Of a DNA stretch of 64,000 bases, positions 1-11,430 are shown piece by piece. The notes under the pieces were generated by a model. The model saw nothing but the letters and a program-made list of their open reading frames with translations, did not search any database and had not been told where the DNA came from. The stretch comes from Fragum whitleyi (Eukaryota > Mollusca > Bivalvia > Cardiida > Cardiidae): positions 30,889,056-30,953,055 of the forward strand of contig OX411556.1 of the NCBI GenBank assembly GCA_948146395.1. Reading direction: 5' to 3'. The position numbers were made by a program, and so were the translations under genes. How positions within the stretch are numbered: position 1 is the stretch's first letter; each line of letters opens with the position of its first letter.

Positions 1-514
1 TTTTGCAAATTAACTGGTGGTAAACATTACTATTCCAAAAAAATATAATAAAATGCTAATAAAATCGTTTTTCAAATATTTTGATCAATAAATCGTACTT
101 CTGAAAATTGTACATGCTCAATATAAAGCCTGTACACTAAGTACTTTCCTCATCCGAAATTTCACGCCCATACCAATCACCCATGCATGTACTTTAACGA
201 CGTAGTTTTCGTGGAGTAAGGCTCAATTATTGTACCATTTACAATCTCCGGGTGACAAACTGGCCACTCTTTGAACAGATGAGTCTAGAACTTGTGCTTT
301 TTTATTCTAACAAATTGGCGGAAAATTGTGTTCAACACGTAATTGGCTTGTCCTCAATCTTATTATAGGACGGCCTGAACGAGATAGGTCAAGAATAGTT
401 AGACTCTAACGTCATTGATGTCATTATTCATCGATAATAGGAACGTAAAACAACGATAATAAAACCTGCGAGCATCTAAAAGGCCGAAGTTGACAGTTTG
501 TATCAGGCTATATA
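1..514. other. AT-rich intron, nothing recognised
   Basis: No exon-like segment with receptor motifs, RNA gene or clear repeat boundary was seen. A short stretch near 300-350 resembles internal parts of the MITE families found elsewhere (compare 4060-4130). Confidence 0.5.
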
Positions 515-934
515 CAGTTAGTTACATCGTGAAATTGACATTCATCTCAATCAAAACCATTCTAAATCACTCACTCAGCGCTCAATTCACTCAAATCGAT
601 CAAAAACGCCCCAAATGACTAAAAAGTATACAATCAAAAGCTACATTTAAGATGAATGTAAATGGGGAAAATATCGCGATTTCACTGACATAATTAAAAT
701 TGAAAGCGTCTGATTGGTTTTTGAAGAAAAGGGAAACAATTTACAGAACTTTTATGCATATTTTACTAAAGGGAGGTAATGAATATCGCCAATTTTGTTA
801 ATCACGAACAAAATTAGCGATTTGGGTTTATCTCCCTTTAGTTTCACTCAAAACTCGCTCCACACAATTATTCAATTTCATTCCAAATTTATTCCAAAAT
901 CATTTATTTTTTCAATTTCACGGTGTTTTTAACT
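515..934. mobile_element. MITE family A, copy
   Basis: TA-flanked element of about 420 bp. Its terminal inverted repeats start CAGTTAGTTACATCGTGAAA and end with the complement near 905-934. Internal blocks rich in CATTCAATTCA/CTCGCTCCACACA are shared with the other family A copies. The TA flanks suggest a Tc1/mariner-mobilised non-autonomous element. Confidence 0.82.
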
Positions 935-1005
935 ATATATAGGATTGGTAATGAGATTTTCTTTGAGAGTCCGACAAGCTGATTTTAACCGAGTCTGAGA
1001 GCAAA

Positions 1006-1234
1006 TGAGCCTGTGCGTGAAATTCCCAACAATTTGTTATGTTGATGAGTTTCAAACACTTTGAGGCATAGACAGCCGCATATTGTAAATTTAAAGTTAC
1101 CTGATGGTCTACAGATACTTTGAGACCTTATCTATCTACTAAGCGTAAAGTGAGGACTGTGCGGATACACAGGCTGGTCAGAGTCTTTGCTTTGGTCAAA
1201 TATGAAATTGTTGGAAATCTCACGCACAGGCTCA
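1006..1234. mobile_element. MITE family B, copy
   Basis: 229-bp element with ends TGAGCCTGTGCGTGAAATT and its complement. It shares an interior (TTACCTGATGGTCTACAGAT, then GGCTGGTCAGAGTCTTTGC) with copies at 36387, 40431 and 42900. Confidence 0.8.
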
Positions 1235-1245
1235 AATTTTATTAA

Positions 1246-1400
1246 GGTAGAGGATTACTATTAATTGTGCAACGTTTCCGAAGGAATGAACTTTACCTCG
1301 TTAACCGATGTTTCCTGATAATTTTGTTAGGAAACTTCGGTCAACATTGTGAAAGACCATGATTTCCGAAACGATGCGGAACTATTATGGGTCCGCTACC
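1246..1400. mobile_element. TTAA-flanked long foldback element (family P)
   Basis: 155 bp flanked by TTAA on both sides, beginning GGTAG and ending CTACC. The two halves are inverted copies of each other, with a short centre between AACCGATGTTTCCT and AGGAAACTTCGGT. Related copies lie at 8699, 24782, 46900 and 52781. Confidence 0.8.
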
Positions 1401-2174
1401 TTAAGCGGTATTTTCTACTCAAGTCGAATGTAAGGTAGATTTTTTCCATAAAAGCGTTTCATAAATTATTTTCCACACATACAAAAAGAAGAACAACAGT
1501 TTAATTATTTTAAACGCAATTTTTACTCCCGAAACTATACCGCGCAAATGTCGCTTTGGATGACATCATGTACATCATTTCAATGTAATCTCACACAAGT
1601 GTTAGACAAGGACATCTCTGATATCATAATTATTCGTTTTAAAATTTAATGTGTGCTATGTGAGAAAAGGAATTGCTTTGTTCGGTTTTCCTTTTAGAGC
1701 TACCTTGAGAGGACTTTGGTGTATTTGTCATAGTACAAATTCAGTTCTGCTATGAAACACGTGATTGAATAAGGTATTATCGGTGATTTGAATGTCAATT
1801 CAATTCATCTTTTATTGAGTAAGCAACATAAGCTATAATTTTCAAGACCGGCGAGGCAAAGCCAGGATTTGAAAACGTGGCTTATGTTGTTCACAAACTT
1901 AAAGTTTTATCGATCTCATATGAAAAACAAACGGTCATTTTATTTCTTTAATGCAAAAATGTAATGAAATACGTAAAGATTGGGACAAATTTTCTATCGG
2001 TTTATCTCGATAATCCACCTCGATAATCCACCGCAGTATAACAACTCATTTGAGATTGACCAATTAACCACAAATGTTTAGAATAGGCCTACTCTAAGTT
2101 GAAAAGAAAGACAATACATACAATCAGGAATCTTTTAAAAACGCCCCGAAATCGTTTAGAGTGTGTATTTCCGT

Positions 2175-2440
2175 TTATTTATCGTCGCTACCGTAGCACA
2201 TGCCCATATGAGCCACGCCCCAAGAAGACGGTTAGTTGTTTTGGGGGATAGTGCAAGGATACATGACGAAACTACTGCTGAGATCCGCCATTGTTCTTTT
2301 ACGTGCTCGGTGTAAAGCACCGTCTCGAGGGGCCTCGGTTTAACGTCTCATCCGAAAGACAATTAGTTTTTGTTAGTTTGCCAGCCCGGGTTTGAACCCA
2401 CGCCGTCGACTTCAAAAGTCCGGTGCTCAGAACGCGCCAC
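2175..2440 (-). mobile_element. tRNA-derived SINE
   Basis: On the minus strand the head carries a good box B (GGGTTCAAACCC). It is followed by a body with TTTCGGATGAGACGTTAAAC and GAGCACGTAAAAGA, resembling a core conserved in many invertebrate SINEs. The box A region is degenerate. The tail ends near ATAAATAAACGG. The 3' boundary is approximate. Confidence 0.7.
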
Positions 2441-2790
2441 GGTTATATTTAAACCAATCAAATCATTCCACGATTTTATTGGTTGGTGAGGATTTGAACT
2501 TCCAATTGATCCAGAAGACACATTAAAGAAATTGTTTTTAAATCGATTTCAACACCGCTTTTAACAATCTTTAACACAAAGCAATGTGTAAAAATATTTG
2601 TTATTTCATTCAAAACACGCTCACAATACTCATTCACTTTCATTCCTACATAATTCCAAAAACGATTAAAATTTGTCAATATCATAATGTTATTTGACTG
2701 TATCTTGTTCTATCGATAAAATATTCCAAATTTTGAACAGATAATTCAGAAAAGGTCAATGTCGGGTCAATAAAAATACACTATACAAAT

Positions 2791-3050
2791 GTGACCCGTC
2801 ACGCGAAAAGGAACTATCTGGGAAGTGCGTAAAGTGTCGATCCTCGTCAGACTGCGCGGAATGCGCAGTCTGACGAGGATCGAAACTTTTTGCACTTTAC
2901 TTATTTCCTTCATCTAGAATAATCAATGTACCTTCAGGTAAAAGAATTTTTGAAATACGACCTCTGCTTGGCCTGTTCGTAAACCAATCTCTTTTTCAAA
3001 TATTTATTTTACTAAGTTCCAAGATGGTCCCTTTTCGTGTGACGGGTCCC
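2791..3050. mobile_element. MITE family D, copy next to the ECL2 exon
   Basis: 260-bp element with termini GTGACCCGTCACGCGAAAAG and the complement ending CGTGTGACGGGTCCC. It has a central hairpin in which GTCAGACTGCGC pairs with GCGCAGTCTGAC. Its inner edge is 15 bp from the donor of the exon ending at 3066. Confidence 0.85.
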
Positions 3051-3065
3051 ATTATTTATACTTAC

Positions 3066-3129
3066 AACAATAGAGAAAACAACCGGACCATACATTATCC
3101 ACTGCAGAGAACTTGTATCTATCCAACAA
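3066..3129 (-). CDS. Class B GPCR exon: ECL2 and start of TM5
   Basis: The exon is 64 bp: one base, then 21 codons, ending in phase 0. The acceptor is TTATATTTACAG and the donor GTAAGTATA. It reads CWIDTSSLQWIMYGPVVFSI. The Cys-Trp of the second extracellular loop pairs with the TM3 cysteine. The W-I-x-x-G-P motif leads into TM5 as in calcitonin- and CRF-type receptors. The rest of TM5 and TM6-7 should follow at lower coordinates, but I could not find a phase-0 exon for it in 1-3065. A family D MITE (2791-3050) lies 15 bp past the donor. Confidence 0.9.
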
Positions 3130-3192
3130 CTGTAAATATAATAACAATATATAGAGGATAGTCGTGTGTTTCAGTGTAGGGTCGATCTGTAT

Positions 3193-3262
3193 TTCATTGA
3201 GTGAACAACAAAAACTATGTTTTAAAATATAGTTTTTTGTTGTTCACCAAATGAAATATTAA
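3193..3262. repeat. Short near-perfect palindrome
   Basis: ATTTCATT..TGAACAACAAAAACTAT pairs with its complement ATAGTTTTTTGTTGTTCA..AATGAAAT around a short TTTTAAAA centre. It lies at the start of the repeat carrying paired TGACGTCA sites. Confidence 0.75.
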
Positions 3263-3545
3263 TCGATCTTACTCGAAAAACAAACGATTATTCTATTTCT
3301 TTATTGAAAAAAATGAGACAAAATGTGAAATTTTTAGGACATATTTTCGTAAAGCGCGTCATTTTGCGCGTGATTATTATGCAACGTTCATTGTGACGTC
3401 ACTTATTTCGCCCGCATAGATGACGTCAGATAGGGTGAAATGCACAAAAGCAGGGTATACGTTTTTGATAATTTCACTGCTTTTGCGGTGAGATTATCAA
3501 GTGATAATCTACCGTTGTTTATCGATAAACCCCCGAAAAGCATTA
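3260..3545. repeat. Interspersed repeat with paired TGACGTCA sites
   Basis: Diverged homologue of segments at 8380-8640, 24450-24720 and 36746-36975. It has two perfect CRE palindromes (TGACGTCA at 3394-3401 and 3421-3428). Function is unknown. Confidence 0.7.
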
Positions 3546-4544
3546 AAGAAAATTCGTTTCAAAAGGTTTGATAAGGAACGGATATTTTCTAAGCTTTGCA
3601 ATGGATGCTAACGAACAACACATGTCGAACCTCTATAGGTGTGAATTTGAAATATGACCTCAACCTTTAACCTTTACACAGTAATAATTCTATAACTCAT
3701 GCGGAATATCTTTGCCAAATTATTTTAAAAAAAAGGGAAAACAAATCCATAGAGACAAAACAAAAAAATTGCTAAGGACAAAACTTTTACCTTGACTTCG
3801 ATATTAACCATTGAAATAATAAATAATAGCACATTCTTCTGAAATACAGGTACGATTTAATGGAGAGGTTTCTTTATCTGTAGAAAGGTAGGAATTAATG
3901 AAAGGACAAATCATCACGGACACACGAATTCAGAACTTAATACACACACACCGAAAAGCCATGGTATCTATGTATGTTTCTGTTTGAATTAGTATTCCCG
4001 AGAAAATGATTATTTATAATATTTAAAAAAACGTGATTTTATGCTAAGCACCAAACTGGCGGAATACTGGACAGACATGCCGACTTATGTAAAAAAAGAC
4101 ACGGAATATGCAATTGGCTTCTGGAGAATTCTCATTATTTGGTAATGACTATAACTGTTTTGTTTGTTTGTTTTTTATATCGACGAAGCACACGGTCATG
4201 AAATAGCACGTCTCTCATTATGTATGAGTTCTTCCCAAAGTAGCCTTCAATCTCTATGTTCTATACACCAATTAAAAATTGGAAGACATACTTTTACATT
4301 TTGTACCGTATGTTTTTTGAATATACGAAAAGCATACCCTTTGTATAGCAGTTTTGCTGAGATTTGTTTTTTTCAAATATCATTTTCAAGAATTTTCGAC
4401 CTCTTCAATGGTTATGATACTATTCTTTTTTTAATAAATTCAATGTTGACAGAAAATAGACAAGGTTTGTTCTAGAATGATGACAGAAGACCACAAAGCC
4501 GAGAATTTACAGGGTTTTATGTCAATATTCATGGATATACATAC

Positions 4545-4611
4545 TCTAGGGACGCAGCGCCATCTTTACTTCGTAAAACAGCGTAAACTGTTGTCAGGAT
4601 TGAAGGCACAA
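4545..4611 (-). CDS. Class B GPCR exon: TM4
   Basis: The exon is 67 bp: two bases, 21 codons, two bases. The acceptor is CCTTTCTTTTTTCAG and the donor GTATGT. It encodes VPSILTTVYAVLRSKDGAAS, which follows the GW of TM4 as in other secretin-family receptors (proline soon after GW, an R near the membrane exit, then a loop to ECL2). The end GA plus T of the next exon makes an aspartate in front of the conserved Cys-Trp. It is too short to stand alone as an ORF. Identification rests on frame, splice sites and position. A family D MITE ends its acceptor side only 26 bp upstream. Confidence 0.88.
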
Positions 4612-4637
4612 CTGAAAAAAGAAAGGAAAATATATAT

Positions 4638-4895
4638 GTGACCCGTCATACGAAAAGGGACCATCTGGGAACTCTGTAAAATATAAATTTGATAAGGGAT
4701 TAGGGTTGGCATCGGTAAACCAGAGGTCGCATTTCAAGAATTCTTATACTGGAAGGTAGATTATTATTCTAGATTCAGAAAATCAGCCTAGCTGGAAAAG
4801 TTCAGAACCTAGTCAGCCTGCGCACGCCGCGCAGTCTGACTGGGGTCGACACTTTACCTACTATCCAGATGGTCCCTTTTCGCGTGACGGATCGC
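4638..4895. mobile_element. MITE family D, copy next to the TM4 exon acceptor
   Basis: 258 bp with GTGACCCGTCATACGAAAAG ends and a central GTCAGACTGCGCGGCGTGCG hairpin (plus-strand complement). It is flanked by ATAT on both sides, probably a 4-bp target duplication. It starts 26 bp upstream of the TM4 exon acceptor, so the branch point may lie in or beside it. Confidence 0.85.
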
Positions 4896-5731
4896 ATATA
4901 TGAACATGCGCATCTTTTATGACTCGTATGATATGAATCTTTCCTTAAGCATATACGACAAAATGTCAGAATGACTCCCTTTTTATCTCTCCGCCACCGC
5001 AAGAGGGCGCACAAAAACAACACACTTTTCGACCATTGAAAGTATTTCATTGTTTTGGCAATGTTTAGAAAACGGTTTATCCGTATTCACAGTTTTATGA
5101 TCGGATTTCATAAGGCATGGAGGAAGCAATAAACCTAAAATCGTACGAATATGCAAGCTTAAGACTTTCCCTGTTTAATTTGTTGAAACTATAATCCCCT
5201 CTTCAAATATCCTATAAAATAAAAATCTTTTGATCACGAGGTATATGGCAGCAATTGCCAGTTTCCAGTCATTTCTCATTGTGTATCCCGACAACAACAA
5301 GAGCAAATAGCCCAAAGACAATGACCTTTGACAAAAATACCAAAAAATAATTTTCACTCAATGAATATTGCAAATTTAGTTCGTTTTTTGTCGATAAATA
5401 GATGTTTCATTGAATAATGAACTTGTCCTTTCAGATAACTGAAAATGATTATTGCAAATTTATTTCTTTTTCTTTGGTCCACAAATAAATGTTTCATCGA
5501 ATAATGATCTTTCAGATAACTGAAAATCTGTTTCTTATGACACAAGCATAATAATGGAAAATGAATGTGCCGAGTTATTTTTATAACTGTTCGCGAACAT
5601 GTGAGATATTCCTTGAATAAGCTAAACGAAAAAGTATGACCTCGAACTGTTACTTTGGAACAATCTAAAAAGTAACTTTTATAATAATATTGTAAATTCC
5701 CATGTCAAAAAACAAGTAAGCAAAATGTTAA

Positions 5732-5940
5732 CCCTTGTCATGCTGAACCCGGAATATACCTGTTTTGGCAGTGTGCAATCTGATGTCAGTCTACACCACC
5801 TGTTTCTGACTTTCAAACCAGAATTGTGATTAGATTTAAATTTTCCAATAAAAAATAACCTACAGTTGGTACTTTCAGTGCTTTTTGCCCTTTGATTTTG
5901 ATGAAAATTTTTAGCCAAAATTAATTCAGCATGACAAGGG
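5732..5940. mobile_element. piggyBac-type MITE (TTAA target)
   Basis: 209 bp bounded by TTAA (5728-5731 and 5941-5944). The terminal inverted repeats CCCTTGTCATGCTGAA and TTCAGCATGACAAGGG are perfect over 16 bp. A CCC start with a TTAA duplication is the piggyBac hallmark. It has no coding capacity. Its edge lies 15 bp past the donor of the TM3 exon. A decayed relative is at about 20628-20870. Confidence 0.9.
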
Positions 5941-5955
5941 TTAAGAGATACCTAC

Positions 5956-6109
5956 ACCAGCCAATTATATAGCAGCATATTATGAGAGTTTTCCCCGAAC
6001 TAAAGGCGTACACCATAATGGTATTGAGATAAAGACCCTCACAAAACATCCACATAAAGTTACACACCAAGAAATACTGGCATAACACGTGTTGCACGCG
6101 ACACCATAA
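5956..6109 (-). CDS. Class B GPCR exon: TM3
   Basis: The exon is 154 bp: 51 codons plus one base. The acceptor is TTCGTTTCAG and the donor GTAGGT. It starts LWCRVQHVLCQYFLVCNFMW, containing the TM3 cysteine that pairs with ECL2 in this family. It continues MFCEGLYLNTIM, the E-G-L-Y-L signature of the TM3 intracellular end, then ICL2 and the start of TM4 ending IIGW. The first base of the next codon is T, completed to phenylalanine by the following exon. A GTATCT donor four bases downstream is possible, but GTAGGT fits the phase. A TTAA-flanked MITE starts 15 bp past the donor. Confidence 0.93.
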
Positions 6110-6839
6110 CTGAAACGAAAGAAGTTGATAACAAAATGTATGATATGACCTACGTCGCAGGAGTGAAATAAAACCGTAGAATATTTTTGATATTACACAG
6201 GTGTTATTACACTAGTGGAATAACTATGCAAATGAGCTCAGAGCGACGTTATTTTGTAACCACGAAAATTACGTCATAATATATAATATTGTGAAGTCAG
6301 TTTTAAACGGCGTTACACGTTTTGCGGAAAATCGAAATGTTAAATTTCAAAAATTTCGACAATTATACGCAAAAATTCGGGTCAAATTATAAATAGAACA
6401 TTAAATTTGTGCTCATAAAATAAAAATTTTTTAAAACTCGCCATCTAAAACAGATAAAAACTCGGCACAGCCTCGTTTTTTTTTTATCTGTTTATAGATG
6501 TTCGTTAAATGAATTCGGTATTCCATGATCACTCCTTCAATATCCTCTATATATAACGATAAGCTTTATTTCTGTTTATTACCAAAACCTGCTTATGTAT
6601 GGATTCTGTTGGGGGAAAGGATTTTTTCATATCGTGATACGGCCTTCTGATGCACTGTTCAGCATATTTACGTTTGCAAATTGTGTCAGTTACTTTTGGG
6701 AGTCTCTTGTTACTTATATGACAAGGTGAGACTCATAATAGAGATAAAGATGATTGTTGAACTACGAGAGAACACAGCGCTTTCTCTTGTCCTTTTTATT
6801 AAGGCTAAGGCAAAGAATTTAGTAATAAAGATTCATATA

Positions 6840-7143
6840 CTTACTTATTGATTATAACAGTTCCATCTAAAGCGACCATAGACTAAATTTTTTAAAAGTC
6901 GACAATGTGACCAGTCTAAAGCTACAATCACATAACAAAGTATCCATGATATATAAGACTAATAAGCCAACCGGTTAATTCATTATAATTATTTCGTCTG
7001 AAGATATCAGCACATAATAAAGTATCCATAATATACACATGTTTAAAGATGATAAACTTACCGGGTGTTTCATCGTATCAGTTCCATTAAAAGATACCAG
7101 CACATGATAAAGTATGCATGTTATATAAGACCGATAAACTTAC
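6840..7143 (-). repeat. Decayed tandem copies of the TM2 exon 3' end plus splice donor
   Basis: Downstream of the TM2 donor are at least three further copies of the exon's last 40-60 bp with its donor and intron start. The matching segments begin near 7082, 6994 and 6861; the exon's own is near 7164. Spacings are 82, 88 and 133 bp. The nearest copy still reads ILYHVLVSFNGT and keeps the donor CCG|GTAAGTTT. The next has an in-frame stop and a mutated donor. The farthest keeps only the core and a GTAAGTAT-like site. No copy has an acceptor of its own, so they are decoy donors rather than exons. Confidence 0.82.
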
Positions 7144-7270
7144 CGGGTTATTCATTATAACGGTTCCATCTAAAGCTACCAACACATAATAAAGTATCCA
7201 TGATATTCCAGTTAAAACATAGGATATAAATAGATTCTTGTGGATGGTTATTCTGTCGCACCGTAACTGC
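7144..7270 (-). CDS. Class B GPCR exon: ICL1 and TM2
   Basis: The exon is 127 bp: one base completing the split lysine, then 42 codons, ending in phase 0. The acceptor is TTTATACTTTCAG and the donor GTAAGTTT. It encodes QLRCDRITIHKNLFISYVLT and continues through a TM2 with W-I-L-Y-Y to an extracellular NNP. The LRC.R..IHKNLF pattern with its TM2 histidine is diagnostic of secretin-family receptors. A family C element begins 41 bp upstream of the acceptor. Degenerate copies of the exon's 3' end trail downstream. Confidence 0.93.
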
Positions 7271-7310
7271 CTGAAAGTATAAAGAAAATACAATGATCAG
7301 TCTGGGATCT

Positions 7311-7555
7311 TGGGCATTTTTTTGCTAAACATCTGACAATCATTTTTGCGCAAGTCAAAAGGAAAGTCCCTTCTACAGTAGTAACTGAATATTGAATTCT
7401 ACCATACATAATCTCATTGGAATCGTCTTCTTCTAAAGACGATTCCAATGAAATATTGCAAGGCAGAATTTAGCAATGAATTGAATCGCCAGGTACGATT
7501 TGTGAATTTGACTTTCGATTAATCTTTTCGTAAGAAGTTTAGTAAAAGGGGCCCC
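7311..7555. mobile_element. MITE family C, copy next to the TM2 exon
   Basis: About 245 bp with right end AGTAAAAGGGGCCCC and a degenerate left end. The central hairpin pairs ATTGGAATCGTCTTC with GAAGACGATTCCAAT. Other copies are at 27588, 39197 and 49125. The tandem array starts at its right edge, and the same terminal sequence is found at the copy 1/copy 2 junction (23835-23850). Confidence 0.78.
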
Positions 7556-8379
7556 TGGTGAATAACTGCATAATACGTGACAGTTTTTCGTCACAAGTTC
7601 TACTGCCAATCATTTGGAACATCGGACTTTTTGTGTAACTTTTCTGTTTCTAACGGTACTTCGGCAATACGCTTGAAGAAGAGCAAATTTCTTCACTGCT
7701 TTCCGATGGTCTATGGAGATCTTTTTCTGCATATATAGTTCGGTTTTATTGACTTGAATCTGACCCCTGCTAGTTAGATGCATTAAAATCTTATTATTCC
7801 TACTCGGCTTTGCACGTGCTTTCATAGGAATGAATAACAAACGATATTGAATGTATTATACATTGTGTTAATTGATAGAATATATCGGTAATTATTATTT
7901 AAGCATTTTTTCCACAGAGGTCAAAGTCGGGTCAAATTAACCAGGCTATAATAATATAATTTACTAACAATAATAATTTACCCAGTTTTATTTCAGCCTT
8001 CGTTGATTTTGATTTACTAACCCTCATATTTAACGAGAATGTTATGCTTTTGACGTCATATAAACCACGTGCGTCCCGAGGTTTATTCCGTAAATTCGCC
8101 GAAGATTAACGATTGACTTTCAATATGACGATGTAGCTTACAATGAAAGTATAATAAAAAGTTTCAAAGACAAAGCGACATCAATGATATCACATAAAAC
8201 GACGGCAACAATAACAACACTAACAACAACAATGGTAATTTAAATAGTTTTGGGACAACTATGTTCGCACACATCCAAAATAGTTGATTGTTACGCCTTT
8301 TAAAATGACGGCACTATATACATTATTTTTTTTGCATTGAGTTAAAAATTACAGCTATATTTACACGAGTGTCGGGGCC

Positions 8380-8640
8380 ACTCGAAAAACAAACGATTAT
8401 CCTATCTATTTCATGCAAAAGTGAGACAAGATTCGAACATTTTAGGACACATTATCTTATAGCTCGTGATTTTGCAACGTTGGTGATGACGTCACCTTTT
8501 GCGCCCCACTAAGATGACGTCAGATAGGTAGAAATGAAAGAAAGTGGGGTATAAGTTTTTGATAATTTCACTGGTAATGCGATCAAATAATAATCTACCA
8601 TTATTTCTCGCTGAATCACCGAAAAGCATCAAAGAAAATG
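8380..8640. repeat. Paired TGACGTCA repeat, copy 1 unit
   Basis: Homologue of 3260-3545. CRE palindromes lie at 8487-8494 and 8515-8522, 28 bp apart. Confidence 0.72.
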
Positions 8641-8698
8641 ATTTAATTTCTTTATCCGCAAGAGCATATTTCAATTCAGTTATTTGTATTTCCGTTCA

Positions 8699-8855
8699 GG
8701 TAATGGATCCGTAATTGTTTCGCAACGTTACGGAGGTAATAAACTTTAACAGTGTTAACCGATGTGTCCTAATGATATTCATAAGGAAACATCGGTCAAC
8801 ATTGTGAAAGATCACGAGTTCCGAAATGTTGCGGAACTAGTACGATTCCACTATC
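8699..8855. mobile_element. Foldback element family P, copy
   Basis: About 157-bp inverted-repeat element, GGTAATGGATCCGTAATTG to the complement ending CACTATC. The centre is CCGATGTGTCCT/AGGAAACATCGG. The TTAA flanks have decayed here. Confidence 0.78.
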
Positions 8856-9228
8856 TAAAAGGAAGGGGAATATGTCAAAGAGAATCCAGCTTTTCTAATG
8901 AAACAAAAGTTAGCAGATTTGTGTGGACACCAAATACGAAATGCAAGATGCGCAATTTTAGATTCACAAAATGAAACAGCCTGAATGAGGAATAACCAAT
9001 TCATCCAAAGAATTGTCTAAATTAGATTTCAAATCAAATTGTCATGTAATGACCTAGTTTATTTTTGAGGATAAATTAAACAGATTGCTCGGCACCTTTC
9101 GACCTAGATCTCGTTTGGAGTCTGAAATTAATATCCAGGAAAAAAAATCAAACGGGTGAAGATTTGGGGAAATTCCAAAACTTTTCTGCAAGAGAACTTG
9201 TAATAGCCCTTGGCAAGACCTGTCCTGC

Positions 9229-9384
<156 letters not shown>

Positions 9385-10083
9385 TGTAAAAAAGGACGCT
9401 TGTTGTCAGTAATACTAGTAAATTCGTTTCAGAATGCGGTAAAGAGTGTGTACTAATGGAAGTCTAGACAAATGCCTATTGGGCCTATTCATCAAGTCGA
9501 AATATCAGAAAACCTTCTTATTTATCGTTAATCGTTTCTTAACAGTCAATTTGTATATAGCCACATAAGGGGTTTCAAGTACGAGTTGTCTGTATAAATT
9601 ACCTGAGTCCTTCCAGAGAGATCCAGAGAAAATCTCAATGAAATCACTGAACAGAAGAGTCACGAAGAAAAGTGAAGAAAAAGAGAAGTTCTGGTGTCGA
9701 TCTAAGAAAATGCATATCCAGACATCTATATTAATAAATTTTGTGTGCGAAACTAGCAATTTGATAATGGATTGTAATCGTGTGATCGTCTACAACAATT
9801 ATCATTCAGGGTGGTTTCGGGATTACTATTCAAATTCAAATTCACAGAATAAACCATATCATTTCATTGATGTAAAACCGTAACATATTTTTTTCCCTTT
9901 GAATTTCTAAATCATATTTTCACTCTGTCAAAACATACACTATAGACCAGCGATTTCAAGTGAGTGTTCAAAGATTGATTTTACATTGAAAATGATAGGA
10001 TATAACGATTTCTCGAACCTCACTTTTTCTTGCGGATCTATACCTTTCATGGTAAAAAGACGTATACAGTAATTATATTCATA

Positions 10084-10498
10084 CAGTTAAGAACATCGTG
10101 AAATTGACAAGCTGAATGATATTAGAATGATTTCGGAATTACATTGAATGGGTGCGATGAGGGAGCGCGATGAGAGAAGTAATACATTTTCGCCAATTTT
10201 GTTCAAGATGAACTAGATTAGCGATATTTATTACCACCCATTAGTAAAATATGAATAGCTTTCGATATATTCACGACTCATTAAATAGCTACAAATTGAA
10301 TTGAGTCAGTGGAAAAGTGGATTTTCCAAGCGATTTTCATTTTCCATGTAGTTGTAAATCTTATCTTTATTAATTACTTTATTAATTACTTTCAGCGTCT
10401 TTTGCAAGGTTTTAAAAAAGTATTTGGAATGAATGAATCGAGCGCTGAGTGAGTGATCAAGAATAGTTTTGATCAGAATGAGAGTCATTTCTTAAGTG
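10084..10498. mobile_element. MITE family A in tandem copy 1
   Basis: CAGTTAAGAACATCGTGAAA at the left end and its decayed complement near 10480. It is orthologous to 26694-27111 and 38367-38719, so it was present before the array formed. Confidence 0.8.
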
Positions 10499-10903
10499 TA
10501 GCTTTCATTCTATGTAGCGGAATTAAACAATGGATGCTTGCACTTTTGTTCGATTGTCCCTTCTTGTTTGAGTGATCACAAACCTAACGCTCCTTGTGAG
10601 TCTAGACCACGACTGATCGGTATGAATTCATCAAATCTAGATGTCATAAAATTTACTAGAACTTTACATTGTGTTGTCTCTAAAGTTGACAGTTTGTTAA
10701 TACTCAATTTGTAAATGTACAAATGCCAATCATACAAAATATAATAAACTCAGCTGTTTGTTACATAACTGACAGTAGCAACAAAAGGTTTTCATCTTAT
10801 TCTAAAGTTTAATACATCACAAGAAATATAATCGATTGTCTGCGTTTTTTTTTTCTGGTCGTATAGGTGTATTTCCAAAACTTGGCTCAGGCATTCATAA
10901 TCT

Positions 10904-11149
10904 GTGACCCTTCACGCGAAAAGGGAACATCTCGGAAGTGCGCAAAGTATCAACCCTTGTCAGACTGAGCGGATTGCGAAGACTGACTATTGTTGAAACT
11001 TTTCGCACTTTACTTATATCTGAATCTAGAATGATTATTCTATATTCCAGTATACGAATTTTTGAAATGCGACCTCTGGTTGGCCGGTTTTTTTTTCAAT
11101 CATTTATGTACGAAGTTCCCAAATGGTCTCTTTTCGAGCGTCGGGTCAC
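10904..11149. mobile_element. MITE family D, private to copy 1
   Basis: 246 bp, GTGACCCTTCACGCGAAAAG to a complement ending GTCGGGTCAC. Absent at the equivalent places of copies 2 and 3. Confidence 0.82.
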
Positions 11150-11186
11150 ATACATGAATATAGAACTCACGGCTCACCGCACAAAA

Positions 11187-11430
11187 TCAACCTATAAAAT
11201 CTATAAAATGACAATGGTAGAAAGTAAAATGGAAAAGATTTATTTTACCATGGGTATTAATGTCCAGTAATATCGCGTTAGTTGGAGCATTTAACCATGG
11301 ATTCCTGATATTTTCCCCACCATTACTAATTCGACGAACTTGTATGACACAAATGTCGGAAAGAATGTGTGCCGCCGATGGGGATCGATCCCTAGGCAAT
11401 GAAATTATTACTTCGACACGCTACCAACAG
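11187..11430 (-). mobile_element. tRNA-derived SINE in tandem copy 1
   Basis: On the minus strand the head has a tRNA-like box B (GGGATCGATCCCC) and a box A-like GGTAGCGTGTCGAAG. The tail has GGAATCCATGGTTAAATGCT, shared with the SINE at 45230-45512. Copies 2 and 3 carry the same SINE interrupted by a family C MITE. Here the site is empty. Confidence 0.72.

Noticed and set aside
1690..1760. Candidate TM5-ICL3 exon with CAAG|GTAGCT donor
   Set aside because: The frame required by the preceding exon (phase 0) hits a stop after two codons.
5175..5357. Hydrophobic minus-strand ORF considered as a TM4/TM5 exon
   Set aside because: No receptor motif, stop codons in the required phase, and the true TM4 exon was found at 4545-4611.
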